64,000 nucleotides of DNA from Cryptomeria japonica (lineage: Eukaryota > Streptophyta > Pinopsida > Cupressales > Cupressaceae). Location of the stretch: positions 817,200,396-817,264,395 of the forward strand of contig NC_081414.1 in assembly GCF_030272615.1 (NCBI RefSeq). Direction: 5' to 3'. This document shows positions 21,833-33,802 of the stretch, one piece after another. Each line of letters opens with the position of its first letter. Positions within the stretch are counted from its first letter, which is position 1. The position numbers were made by a program, and so were the translations under genes. The notes under the pieces are model-generated. The model ran no database searches. It worked only from the letters and a program-made list of their open reading frames with translations, and was not told the origin of the DNA.

Positions 21833-24800
21833 TGTCACAACCCTCCTTTATCACTTTTGGATTTAAAATACAACTCTATTATATTTTTGGATAAGCTATT
21901 TAAATGATTGAATGAATATTATAAAAGGATAAAATAATAATAACACACACACACACACATGGAAAATATACATTATTTTTATTTTATTTATTTTCCACAT
22001 CCAATTATGGCACATGTTGTAGGAATAATAAGAAGTTTCTAGAGGATTCTCCACCACCTTGCATGTAACTCCCCCACTAAGTTTAATCAATTGCATGAAG
22101 TCCAAAATTGGGAAAGAATCTCCCTTTTAATTAAATTTTCTAGATAGTGGAATGGAGGGAATTTTCTTATAAAATTGTAGGCAAGTTTCAAAGAAGGGAG
22201 TTGATTATGCTTTGAAGGAAATTTCCGAAGTTTTTTTTTGTAGTCTCATTTTTGTTGCAGGATTTTTAAGTTGTTGGTTGAAGGATATCTCTCAAGCTGC
22301 AAGGAAAGATCAAAGGATAGCTAGAGGATTCAACATCAAGCTTCAGTAAACCAAGTTATCTCCCTTTATCTTATGAGGAATTTGTATTTATCAAAATATA
22401 TAGTATTCTAAAGAAATCCTTTCTCAATTGCTAGATAAGAAGAAAAATCTATTTCTGTTTCCTTTAAAGAAATACAGTGTTATAATCCCTTCTCTTTTAA
22501 ATACAAATGCAAAATTCTCTTGCATATCTTATTTAATCTATTTAAAAGGTAGAGAATCAGATTTTTTCTTTTTTGTTTTCTCTTAGATGATATTGAATAT
22601 AAAAATAAATTAAATCTCTCTGTGTGAATGAATAAATTAATCTTTCTTTCTCTGTGAATAAATCTCTCTCTGAATGAATAAATTAATATTTCTTTCTCTG
22701 TGAATAAATTTCTCTGTGTGAATGAATAAATTAATCTTTCTTTCTTTGTGAATAAATCTCTCTGTGTGAATGAATAAATTAATCTTTCTTCCTCTGTGAA
22801 TAAATCTCTCTGTGTGAAGGAATAAATCTCTCTATGAATGAATAAATTAATCTTCTCTGTGAATAAATCTCCCTGTGTAAAGAAATAAATCTCTCTGTGA
22901 ATGAATAAATAAATCCTTCTCCGGTTATTTTATTTCTCTATTATATTTCGTCCCTTGGATTAATATGATATTCTCCCTTGCATTAATATTTTCTTTTGAA
23001 TACATACCTGTTTATGTATTCTCCTTTTATACAAATTAATATTCTGGATTGAATTATAAAAATAAATAAATAAATAAATAAATATATATATATATAATGC
23101 AAAGTGATTAATAAATTTAGGTGATTATGCAAAGTGTTTAATATTCATGTCTGCACGATACAGTGCATGTGCATACTGGCTCGTCGGTAGGAGTTAATGC
23201 TCCATAGGGAGTGGTATCGTAACGGTACCCCCCACTAGCCTGCGGTCATTGCTGCGGCAGTGGCCGTAAGGTAGTGGAGGGGACCCGTGGGGTCCCACTC
23301 CCATTCACCTTTATTAATGCCAACCAAACACACTTCGATGGCAATGTGAATTTTATTTTATTTTAATTTAAATATTAAAAAAAAAAAAAAAAAAGGAAAT
23401 CCTTTTTTTATGTATGTTTAAAATTTTAGTTTATTTAAATTCCTTCTTCTATGTATTTATATATAAATTTTAGTTAATAATTTTTTTAAAAAATTAGGTA
23501 AATTTTAGATTTATAACTAGTTTTAACCAATTTATATTAAATGAAACTTAGATCCTTTTAAGATCCACTTAGAAATTAAATGACTTGAAGCCAAATTCTA
23601 TGTTGGGATTAGTGGTTTTATAAGCGATATTCTTGCATGCAACTTACCCTACCTTCGCTTCATGCAAATGTCTTTACATTGATTTCAATTATTGGTGTTC
23701 CCTTCTTCATGCAAATTATACGTTTAATTGTTAGTATGCAAGTTACCTAGCTACCATTATTATGCAAGTTATATTCAAGTTTTGAATAATAAATAATTCT
23801 AGTTATGGTTTTTATTCCCTGTCATTCATCAAGCAGTTATTTCAATTAATTGAGCTTTGCAATGTCTAAATATACGCATTCAATTCATAATTATTTTCCA
23901 AACATGATGTTATCATAAGTTAGAAGAAAAATTAAATAAAGGAAGTTGGAAAACCAAAACCAAGTAGCGTTTGGTATATACGGTGCCTCTGGGTCATGCT
24001 TACGAGTAATGCCGTTGTGTTGAACTATTGCACTTAATGCCTAATAAAGCTAGATGAATGATGTCTATGGCATCATCCCTATAAATTGTCGGGGAGTAAT
24101 AAGGGACACTTGGAAGTTAAAATCCAAGGGGCGGGTAATCCCCCTTGGATCGATAATTTAATAAGATAACTCTAAAACAATCTTTCATCCGCTGAGTTAA
24201 GCTATAGTAAACCCCTATAGGGATGATGAGTGAAATGCTTTTATAAAATTGATTTAATCTCAAAGAATTGTTGTCGATTGACAATTGGTCAAGGGTGACG
24301 TGTAGTACTCCTACTCGTTTGAACTCATATTTTGTTCTTGTTATTCTCAGTGGATACATTATCATCATTTGTTATTCAGAATTATATAACATTGTTCCAT
24401 GTTTTATCTGATTATGAGATATATGATTTATTTGCAGTATTTATGTACTTATGTTTTATGGCATTATATGGTTCATTGCTATGTACTAATGCTTTACTTC
24501 ATCTATGCACTGTGTGTTGTGTATCTGTGAGTGTATGGGATGTAAGGGGACGATTTTCCTTCACTCATCTTGGTGAGACAGGGAACGTCGCGATTCTCCT
24601 TCATTGGTGTGTATGTTGAAATTTCTCTATATATATATATGCATGTGTGGTCGGTGATGCAGGATGTTGCAGGTACAAGTACCAGGTAGGTACGGGGTAT
24701 CGTCTCCACCTGGCTACACAGGTCTGAGCGTGCCTTATATTTTTTGATGGAAGTGAAGGAGATAGTAGTTGACCCTATTTTTAGTCAGTTACACTCGGGT

Positions 24801-25288
24801 GAGTGCCTTCAGTTAGTCGTTCTGTCAATTGGTTTGGTCTTCATATTTTATTGTTTGATCTTTATAAAAGTCGCATGATGCTTGCTTAGTTTGCGTGTCT
24901 AGTGTTCCCAATTTTTGTATGTCATTGGTAATTGTTACGTTTATTATGTCTATAAGAGTAAAGAGTAGTTTTGGTAATTGTAAGAAAAAGAATCAAGTGA
25001 TCTAGTGACTTAATAATGTTTATAAAGGACGAGTTAATATCTTGGTATGAGTTGATATGAATTTTATCAGCTTGTTAGCTCGATAGTTGCAATTCGATCG
25101 TTTGAATATATGTAAGGACATTATATACATGGAGGGCAATAGTCACTTATAAGTAGTTATTGGAGTTAAGATAAGGTGATTGTATTATCAGTAGTTGATA
25201 TCGCCCATCGGATTATTGTGTTTTTGGATTATGCATGTATAAAGTTAGAATTATAAATATATTATATTTAATAAGCTTTTTGAATGAG

Positions 25289-25289
25289 T

Positions 25290-25317
<28 letters not shown>
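25289..25317. repeat. AT dinucleotide microsatellite
   Basis: Pure AT/TA run within the solo LTR. Confidence 0.9.
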
Positions 25318-25320
<3 letters not shown>

Positions 25321-25550
25321 CAATTGTTCGAATATAAATCTATATGAAAAAAAAGTCATTAGTTATAAGCATTTGAAATCAAAGTATATATTTATATATT
25401 TAAACGTAAAATTTGCTATGAAGATTAATGTTTAAATATTAAAATGAAAGTTATTAATTAATTATTAAAATATAATAATAAAATTATATTAAAACAAATT
25501 TGATTTTATAGGAGGTGGCGGGGGTTATAGTTAGTATTAGGTCAACGGTG

Positions 25551-25608
25551 GTCGATGGTAATATCGACCACCCCCCTTAATATAGGGAGGGGTCGGTATT
25601 ACCACCGA
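25551..25608. other. Long GC-rich hairpin in solo LTR B1
   Basis: Arm 25551-25576 (starting GTCGATGGTAATATCGACCA) and arm 25584-25608 (ending GGTATTACCACCGAC) are inverted repeats with about four mismatches in 25, separated by TTAATATA. The left arm also contains a smaller perfect palindrome, GGTGGTCGAT...ATCGACCACC. Confidence 0.8.
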
Positions 25609-26082
25609 CTACCCTCCTCCTTCATAAACCACGTACTCCCTCTTCCTCCATTAACACTGCAGTCAGCGGGCAATGACCCCTCTTGCCCCTCTCGCTGTTC
25701 AAAGCAATAAACAACCACTTCTCCATGTCCAAACTCTTCCACGAGCTGTAGTTCATTGCATCTAACTGCAGATTGGCCGATTGGGGAGGGGAATAGACTA
25801 GCACGTAAGGTGAAGACTGAAACATAAACCTTAGTTAACTCAAGACCTAGTAGATTAAACACACAATTCGTTGAATGCAAACACATAGGTGTTTGATGTA
25901 ATGTACTGATCTCTCCACCCAGCCGATAATTGCTATAACCACGATCAAGGAGCGCAAAGAACTATAGTTAATTGGAGATGGACTCCTTACATGGAGGAAT
26001 AAGAAGAGTTGGAGGTAAAAGACTTTTAGTTAATAACTATTACTAAGCCCCAGATTTAGGAGAAGCGATGGGTGATTTTTAG

Positions 26083-26090
26083 TATAAATA
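26083..26090 (+). promoter_or_regulatory. TATA box upstream of the H3-tail-like ORF
   Basis: TATAAATA followed by GGGGTGGG, an optimal plant TATA sequence in otherwise unremarkable context, about 540 bp before the ATG at 26627. It could drive transcription of the LTR or of the ORF. Inference from sequence only. Confidence 0.5.
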
Positions 26091-26626
26091 GGGGTGGGAG
26101 TAGAGAGGAAGGGGGGACAAGTCATTTTTGGCATCCAAGGAAGGACGGTGGATTGTAGAAAGAAGAATAGACTTAGAGAGGATATTGTTTTGATAGTATC
26201 AAGAGAGTTGCTTTTTTTGATAGAGTTGGAAAGTATTGGTGAAAAGGATCGCAAGCAAGGCGCATTTATCAGCGAAAGGGCGTTAAGGTCTTGCATATTG
26301 ATCAACATCTCAATAGGTTAGGAATTTCTTAGTTTACGATCATTAATATTTACAATCTTTGTTATATGTCATGTTTATTGTCTTGCTTATGAAATAGTTA
26401 TGGTTATGTTTTATTTATCGTTAGGGATTGTTAAATAAAATCATATAATAGAAGTTGTGATTACGTTATGACTATAGAAGTGGAATAGTGTTTAAGTTCA
26501 AATTGCACACTTGTTATTATATGGAAGAAATGTATGGTTGCGTTCAAAACCTAGTTATTAAGATTTATTAGACATAGCTCTAGGAGAGTCTGGGAAGTAA
26601 TAGTTTACTATTGATACATTACAGAG

Positions 26627-27022
26627 ATGGTACGAGTCAAATAGATAGCTCGCAAATCCGTAGCAGGTTATGCTCACTACTTGAAAGTCAAGAAAGATTC
26701 TTTGACACCTATCAAGCCTATTGTGGATGACAACCCTAATGAAGAGAACCCAGCTCCTGAAGAGAGAAAAGAGATAGAAAAAGGTCCTACTCAGAGTCCA
26801 ACTAAAGAAGTTACTATTGGAAAAGGAAAAGAACCCAAGCTAGTGTGCTCGCCAGAAAATCCAATAGTTATAAGTTCTGACTCATCGGAGGGGTATACCC
26901 CCTTAAGTGATAATGAGTCTGTGGGGTACTTTCCCCTGAGTGAAAGCAAATCTGAAGGATATACTCCTTTAGATCATGTAGAGTCTGACAAGTGCACTTC
27001 TCCAATTTTTTCGGAAGAATGA
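26627..27022 (+). pseudogene. Broken ORF with a histone H3-tail-like N-terminus and SIM-like motif
   Basis: From ATG 26627 the frame reads MVRVK*IARKSVAG and stays open to the stop at 27020-27022, about 131 codons with one TAG. The histone H3 N-terminus is ARTKQTARKSTGG; placed side by side, Arg, Lys, Ala, Arg, Lys, Ser and Gly coincide, and the TAG sits exactly where H3 has Gln5, as a CAG-to-TAG change would give. The middle is Pro/Glu/Lys rich. Then PIVISSDSSE resembles a phospho-dependent SUMO-interaction motif. The C-terminus has three repeats of S.GY.PL (SEGYTPLSDNE, SVGYFPLSESK, SEGYTPLDHVE). No known domain is recognised. It lies wholly inside a solo LTR. The H3 resemblance is directly visible; any chromatin role is inference. 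Confidence 0.5.
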
Positions 27023-29439
27023 TGTAACATTCTAGTGTAAAAAAAATATAAAAATAAAAATAAAGACATTATTCTATGGAGAAATGTATTATGTCTTCTT
27101 GTAAGACTTCCTTGATGAAATAAATATATCTATTTTAATCTTAGTCTATGGTATAAGTGGAAATTATTGAGGTTGCATACCCATAGTAGTTAACAAGAGT
27201 AATTAAACTCTTAAACATGTTAATAAGTGTAAAATTCTGTGTTATACCGACCAAATTGTTCTTCGTGTCTTGACAACGTATATTCGTATTGCAAGTTAAT
27301 TTTGTGATAGGTGTTGGTATGTAAGATTACCTTGTTTATATGGTGGTCGTAGCTAAGTACATTGAGTCATGTTGTCAGTATGTTCTGTGTGCTGTGTTTT
27401 GGCTAGTTATTTAGATGTATAACCTTAAGGAAATGAGCCACTATGAGTTGTTCGTAATGGTCAACCTTAGGTTAGTAATTATGTATCTTTCATCCGAGGT
27501 AGGTCAAAATTGGGTATGGCTATCTGTGTCACCATAGAGTTCTATAGATAGAACTAACCTGTAGTGTCCTAAGAGAGAGAGTGGCTTTCGAGCGGGGGCC
27601 ATGCCCGAAGTGGTGACAGGATAACCCATTGGAAGTTGGTTAAGAAAGTGAAAATCTAATAAATGACTAGGGAAGGGTAGAATAAAAGTTAAATAAAATA
27701 ATGTGCCTCGCACATAGGTGAGTGCTAGTATAGGACTCAAAATGTAGTGAGAAGGCCTGGAATGGCAAACTTACCACCTTGTCTTCGTGAGAGGATTGGT
27801 AAGGTCCACATGAGTCTTAGTTGGAATCGGAGGTTCGGGAGAGTTTACCAGGATAACCCAGGATGGGGGTAGGGACCTATGGAGGCTGTACCATGGTATC
27901 CACCGTAAGACATGCGATGACACTTTCTCCTTAGAGTCACTAGCATTTTGTGAGTTGGTTCACATGATTGTAAGTGGAGTCTTGTAGTCCTTTCATTCTT
28001 GTTTCATTTTACTTGCTTGAGGGTTATCTACTATCTCCAGCACGGTGGGGTGGTTCCTTTTTGGAATCACATGGTCGGGTGGTAGTGTCACTTCCCATCG
28101 GATGTACTGGAATGTATCTTCAGGCGAGGAAGGACTTCGTTGATGTTCTTGGTTCGTGATTCATGTACCAGCTCCTATTCCTAACCATTATTCAGTTGAA
28201 AACTAGAGGTTTTGAAAAGAAACTTTATGTAACTTTCATTTTGTAACATTTTAGCTTATGATGTAATTTTCTTTTTTGAAAACATGTATTTTCGAATATT
28301 GTAAGCAAAGAAACATTGTAATGTATGCTATTTCAATTACTTAATTCTTTTGTATATAATATATGATTTCTTGAAGTATTTTAAATTCTTTCATTGTGGA
28401 AATTTTATCTTAAATATTTAATTTACGAAGTAATATTCATTGGTAACCCTTAGGAAATTCAGGTGTTAGACTTCCGCTATGTTATTAGATGTGCTAAGGT
28501 TTAATTCATGCACTTAATAAAATAAAATAAAATAAATTATTTCACCTTTAGTTGCATAGATTATGATGTTTTCCTTTAGGGTTCCTGACGGGGCATTACA
28601 TGACGCTCATGATAAGAATTAGGATCTAGTTGTTCTAGGCCACAAGCAATAGGCCATCTTGAGCCCTTGGTCAAGCGCTACCATCATGGGTAGCAACCAC
28701 AGAGAAACTGTCTGGGACATTGACCCTAGAAAGTGTTGTGTACCCACTAATCAGTTTATATCAAACCATATAGTAGAAAATAGAACTACATACTTTATGC
28801 CTTGATCCCATGCCGAAGTGGGTATGTAGGCAGTCTTGGGACGGAGTTGTCCCTCGTACTCAGGCATTCGTGGCTAGGGTCTAAGCTTGGTATAGAAAGG
28901 TTGAGTAAGAATCCTATTTTGAAAGATAAGATAATTAAATTGGAAAAAGTAATTCAATGCATACTCAGAAGGAATCCCGTATGGATTCGCTTGACTTCCC
29001 AAGGCTTTAAGCCAAATTCTGAGGTGGAATTCAAGCTTGTATTATGTTATTAATTACTCCTAAGGATGACGACCTCAGTGCACTTTTGTTAGAAGAGTGC
29101 AGTACTTAGTGAGTGGCTTAGGACCTGAATGGTCCCGATGAGTCCAAATCTCTGGCCAAAGCACCTCCTACCCCGTATGGGGTAGATGCCTACCCCATAT
29201 GGGTAGATGCCTACCCCACATGGGTAGATGCCTATCCTGTATTGGGTAGATGAAATCTTACATCCCGTATGGACAAATGCCTAACCTGTATGGTTAGATG
29301 CTCATCCCAAATGGATGAATGCCTAATCCAAATGGATGGATGCCCAGAGTATGCAATTGAATCAAACATAATGATTAAATTAAACACACAAAAAAAAGAA
29401 TGGTCAATTTTGTTGAGTTAATTATGGTGGGTTATTACA

Positions 29440-29595
29440 ATCAATTTATAAGTTATTTGTTTTTATTTGAGATCTTCTTCTAGACCATTTTAAAGGTGAT
29501 TTGATGAAGAAATATATTTCAATAATTAAAAATGAACATTAATTTCAATAAACTAATTTACATATAATTGTTTTCTATTAAAATATGTAGGGAAG
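29440..29595. other. Short spacer between element A and element B
   Basis: 156 bp of AT-rich sequence starting with the ATCAA target duplication of element A. The last five bases before element B are GGAAG; if B inserted normally, GGAAG should also occur beyond its right end, outside this window. Nothing else seen. Confidence 0.5.
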
Positions 29596-31572
29596 TGTAA
29601 TGCCTCGCCAAGAAACCTTAAAGGATTCAACTAAAACTTTCAAAAAGAGTGTAAATAATTTTTTTTTAACATTAAAGAACTTAAAGATGCATTAAATTAA
29701 ATCTTCCAATAACATTTGCACAAGCAGAAGACTTAACTTAAACACCTAAAGGGTTTCCAATGAAGATTACTCGATTAATCCAATGAACATTAAGGTTTAT
29801 TAATCCAATTAACAATGTGAATCATTAAACCTACTCATGACAAAATTATTACCACAAGGACATAGAAATTAAATTCCATAAGAGATTTAACTAGCATGCT
29901 AGAATATATACATCTAACATTTGCTACATTACATCATAATCCATATTATTGCATCTAATTGATAACTGCAGACTTGCATTTAAGATTAATATCATCTAAA
30001 TTACATTATACATTTAAACCATAATGCCATTCATATATCCAAAATTAAAAGGAACCAAATGAACACATACACCATACAACACCAAAATTGATATCAGAGT
30101 TCACCCCTAATGGGCTACATCTCTGGGTTTGCTTCAAATGCAAGACCCTTCTTAATAAATAATGAGTGAAAAATGCATACGGTTCACATCAATTACACCC
30201 CACCATCAAGGCATACAAAAACAAATGATACATATGACCACATAGGGTCCAAGCGATACATGGATGATCCAAGAAGAAAAAAGAGGATCCATTTGACACA
30301 TAATATGGAGTAAATACAAGAGAACAATTGGAGCACCAGCGAAACTAAATCCTTGCATTCCATCATAAGCGTCACATGATCTAACATGAATATCAAGTAC
30401 TCACAAAAAGCATAAACAACTAGATATGAATCCTACAATAGTTCTCCAAGCAAAAGCAACATAAATTGCACACTAGTGAACATAAGGGAAGAGTGTCATC
30501 GCATAGCTTGGTATGGTTACCCTGGCAAGCCTCCATAGGTCTCGGCCCCCATCCAATGGGTTACCCTGGCAACCTCTCCTGAACCTCTAGCCCCATCCAA
30601 GTCTCATGTGGACCCAAACAACCCTTTCATGAGGACAAGGTTGTTGGTTTGCCATTCTAAACCTTCTCACTGCATCTTGAGTCTGTACTAGCACTCAACC
30701 CATGTGTGAGGCACACTTATCTTACTTAGTGTTTCCATCTACCAAACCCCCTAATAAATTATTAAGTTATCACTTTATTAGACAAAATTTTGATGGGTTA
30801 TCCTGCTTACCACTTTGGGCGCGACCCCCACTCGAAATCCACTCTCCCATATGACACTTAACCACAAATCAGACGAACTCCCAAAACCAAGGTATACACA
30901 AAAAATAGTATACAGAGTTCAAAGCAATAGAAAACCACTTGGCCAAACAAGCCCTTGTACACAGATAACCAACTGACAACTTTCAGACTAGAGACATGAC
31001 TAGTTACGAATCAAGCACATGAAAACAATCAATACTCAAAATCAAGGACTTGCAATTTTTGAAAGAAAATGAGAATACAATAAATGAAAATACACATCTT
31101 TGCTACTCTAATGTGACGTTAATTAATTCCATTTCGTTAAAATACAAATTGGTTAAAGTTTTCTAATCAATCTAAATTTTCAAAATACATCATTGGAAAA
31201 ATCATCATTACATAATAATTTCAATACCAAAATTACAATTATATAATTTGCCTATTTTCCAATACATATAAAAATATAAAATTAATCATAATTTCTCTAA
31301 AAGGAAATTTTTATTAAATTTCCAACTATATCTATTTTTTTTTTCTTTTCCCATTTCCGAATTCCCCAAGTAATATATCATTTAATTTTCAAATTTCACA
31401 AATAATACATTATTTAATTTAAAAAATTTCCAAATAATATTTTATTTAATTTTCTAAATTTGTAAATAAAATATTATTTAATTTTCCAAATTAAAATAAT
31501 CATTTCCATTTTCTTTCAAAATAACTTATCAATTCTATCCATTTCCAACATAATAAAAATATATATAAACAA

Positions 31573-31576
<4 letters not shown>

Positions 31577-31659
<83 letters not shown>
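31577..31659. repeat. TA dinucleotide microsatellite, about 80 bp
   Basis: Pure AT repeat; the sister LTR has only short runs at the same place (about 48616-48640 and 48652-48662). Confidence 0.92.
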
Positions 31660-31660
<1 letters not shown>

Positions 31661-31785
31661 TAATTAAAAATTAACATAAAAAAGAAACTTTTTAAAACAA
31701 AATTAAATTAACCTTTATATTTATTTATTTATTTGTTTTGAAAATAGCCCACCCATGTGGTTGGTCTCCCTTACCAATGGGAAGG

Positions 31786-31870
31786 GAGGCTACTATGGGG
31801 ACCATGTCATGGTCTCCCAACAACCTTGGTTGTCAGAGACCATGACATGGCCTCCATAGCCGAGGCCTCT
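31786..31870. other. GC-rich foldback in the family B LTR
   Basis: Inner arms 31800-31816 (ACCATGTCATGGTCTC) and 31836-31851 (GAGACCATGACATGG) pair almost perfectly; outer sequence (GGAGGCTACTATGG and CCTCCATAGCC) extends the stem imperfectly. The 19-base spacer is itself nearly palindromic (AACAACCTTGGTTGT). Surrounding sequence is strongly AT-rich. Confidence 0.75.
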
Positions 31871-33787
31871 CCCCATGGCCTGGGGAAACTACGACTCCCC
31901 CAACCATGGGTCGAGGGCCATGGCTTACCAAACGCCCCCCTCCCCAATATAATTATTTTTTTTGCATTTTTTTTTTTGAATTTAAAACAAACCCCCATCC
32001 ACTATGTATAATCTCATAAGTTTTCTGAGAAATTTTCTGGGAAATCTTTCCAGAATACATTATGATTTTTATTTTTTTAAATAGAAAACTCCAAACACAT
32101 AAAACTCATAAAATGATAGGGAAAATAAAAAGGGAATGCAAATCTTTGAAAATAACCAGAGGATGAATATCAAATTCTTTTGAAACACTTTCTCTTCCAG
32201 GCAACTAAATCTGGCAAAATTTTGCCAGCATAACCCTTATATTGGGCAAATTTCAAATAAATGAAACAGTAATTACACACTGAATAGACTAATTTTACCA
32301 TTCAAACACTGAATGAGAGAATAAAAAATGAAATACTTCTTTTTTTGTTTTGGGGGGGGGGGGTTTAAACTCCAAGAGATTTCACCCAAATCTGATTTTT
32401 AAATCCATTCTTTCCATAAACAAGAAATTTAGATTTGGGGATAGACTAAAACTGGTCTAAAATCATACTAATTTCACCTTACAAAACTAAATTAATGATT
32501 CAAACAAATCTGACATCAAATCTCTTCACACTGAAATTTCTTCATACAAATACAATTTTCAACAAAACATAAACATTAAATAAAACCAGAATCCAACCTT
32601 ATGAGCTATCCTGGAATAAATCTGAGATGAGCCTAACCTACTCAAGAAATTCTTCCTCCATCTTCCAACCAAAATCCCCAAAAAATTTCAATCCCCAAAA
32701 AAAACTTTTTTTTTTTTTTAATTTCATGAAAAATATAGGTTAAAAGGAAATTTTTGACCTAAAAAATCCATTTTAGGTTGAAATTATTTTTGACCAAATA
32801 AATCATTTCCACAAAGTTAATATTCAAAAATGCTTTTTCCTCTCCAAAATTTGATTTTTTTAATTTTATATAAAACTTCAAATTTACATATTCAAAGTCA
32901 ATGGTAAGATATTTTGGAGATATTTTAATTTTCTTAAAAAGTTTATTTTTATAAATTCAAAATGCATAATACAATTACATTTCATAATTTGAATTGATCA
33001 ACTCACTAGTTAATTGAATTTAACGAATTGATTATCAACTAATCATTTAAAATGAGTTGTAATAATTAATTTGATTTAATTACGAATGAGAAATAAACAT
33101 ATTTAGCCAATTAAAATGATTAAGATTAATTAAATCATTTCACCCATTGCATAATACGAACTTAAGTAACCTAATTAGGCACATGCCCCACAAACCAAAT
33201 AAAAAGAGAACTTACAGACGACCGACACCACTCACATTTGGCATGACTAGGGGTAACACGAAGGGTTTATGAACTTATCTTCTCCCACATCCATCAAATC
33301 AATAAGGTACGCTCAAACCTGTGAAACCAGGTGGATTCGATACCTCGTACCCACATGATACTCAAACCTACAATTTCCTGCATCATTGATACACACATGC
33401 ATATATTCATAAAAACTTGGTAAACACACTAGTGAAGAAGAATCATGACTTCTCATGTCTCACCATAGTGAGTGACGAGAACCCATCTCCCCACACCCCA
33501 TACACGCTCATACATGATACATTCCCATGGCGCATAACATGCATAAGGGAAACAAGTCAGTCCATAATCATTAATGCATAATTAGATTCAACATTTAATC
33601 ATCGTCAATAAATTAATGCATAATCATCATTAACTAGAACACACACACATTAAAGAATACATCATCATGATAGCATACTAGCTACACATAAACATCATGA
33701 CCAAGGGGGGGGTCTACAAAGGTACTGAAAAGTCAAACTTAGTCAAAGTATGCATGTAAATAGTATGATTTAGGAAGGGGTACTACA

Positions 33788-33802
33788 TCCTCCCCCCTAG
33801 GA
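33788..33802 (-). other. Polypurine tract of the LARD-like element
   Basis: The minus strand reads CCTAGGGGGGAGGA immediately before the LTR start TGTAGTACCCC, as in element A (AAGGGGGGGAGGA). Confidence 0.8.

Larger units (their letters stand above)
24301..28600 (+). mobile_element. Solo LTR of family B (4,300 bp) nested in chromovirus A
   Basis: Begins TGTAGTACTCC, ends GGGGCATTACA, and is flanked by TGACG on both sides (24296-24300, 28601-28605). No internal region, primer site or second LTR is present, so it was reduced by LTR-LTR recombination. Both outer parts match other family B LTRs, but the middle (about 25320-27400) differs: it has its own TATA box (26083), a perfect-looking foldback (25551) and a broken ORF (26627-27022) not found in the other copies. 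Confidence 0.92.
13733..29439 (+). mobile_element. Complete Ty3/gypsy chromovirus, family A, with a nested solo LTR
   Basis: Order: 5' LTR (13733-17008), initiator-Met primer binding site (17011-17022), gag, protease, RT, RNase H, integrase, chromodomain, polypurine tract (21820-21832), 3' LTR (21833-29439, interrupted at 24301-28605). The target duplication ATCAA is present at 13728-13732 and 29440-29444. Without the insertion the element is about 11.4 kb, with LTRs of 3,276 and about 3,302 bp. Sampled parts of the two LTRs differ at only a few per cent of sites, so the insertion is fairly young. The integrase GPY/F-like region and chromodomain place it among chromoviruses (Tekay/Del-like by LTR and domain style). 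Several stops and one frameshift make it inactive as it stands. Confidence 0.93.
21833..29439 (+). repeat. 3' LTR, family A, interrupted by a solo LTR
   Basis: Parts 21833-24300 and 28606-29439 join to about 3,302 bp matching the 5' LTR from TGTCACAACC to GGGTTATTACA. The interruption is the family B solo LTR at 24301-28600 with its duplicated target at 28601-28605. The equivalent uninterrupted place in the solo LTR 34487-39464 is at about 38575-38590 (GGGTGACGCTTGTG). Confidence 0.92.
29596..33787 (-). repeat. 3' LTR of the LARD-like element (4,192 bp)
   Basis: In plus coordinates it starts TGTAATGCC and ends GGGTACTACA; on its own strand that is TGTAGTACCC...GGCATTACA. It is the only uninterrupted minus-strand family B LTR here and so supplies the uninterrupted reference for the ARF, copia and B2 insertions. 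It contains a TA run (31577-31659), a GC-rich foldback (31786-31870) and a run of about 13 G residues near 32352. Confidence 0.9.

Noticed and set aside
26094-26321. 75-codon plus-strand ORF and overlapping 92-codon minus-strand ORF just after the TATA box in solo LTR B1
   Set aside because: Both strands are open over the same purine-rich stretch and neither resembles a known protein; more likely untranslated leader.
31757-32011. 84-codon ORF over the LARD LTR foldback
   Set aside because: Created by the inverted repeat (open on both strands) and absent as a frame in the sister LTR.
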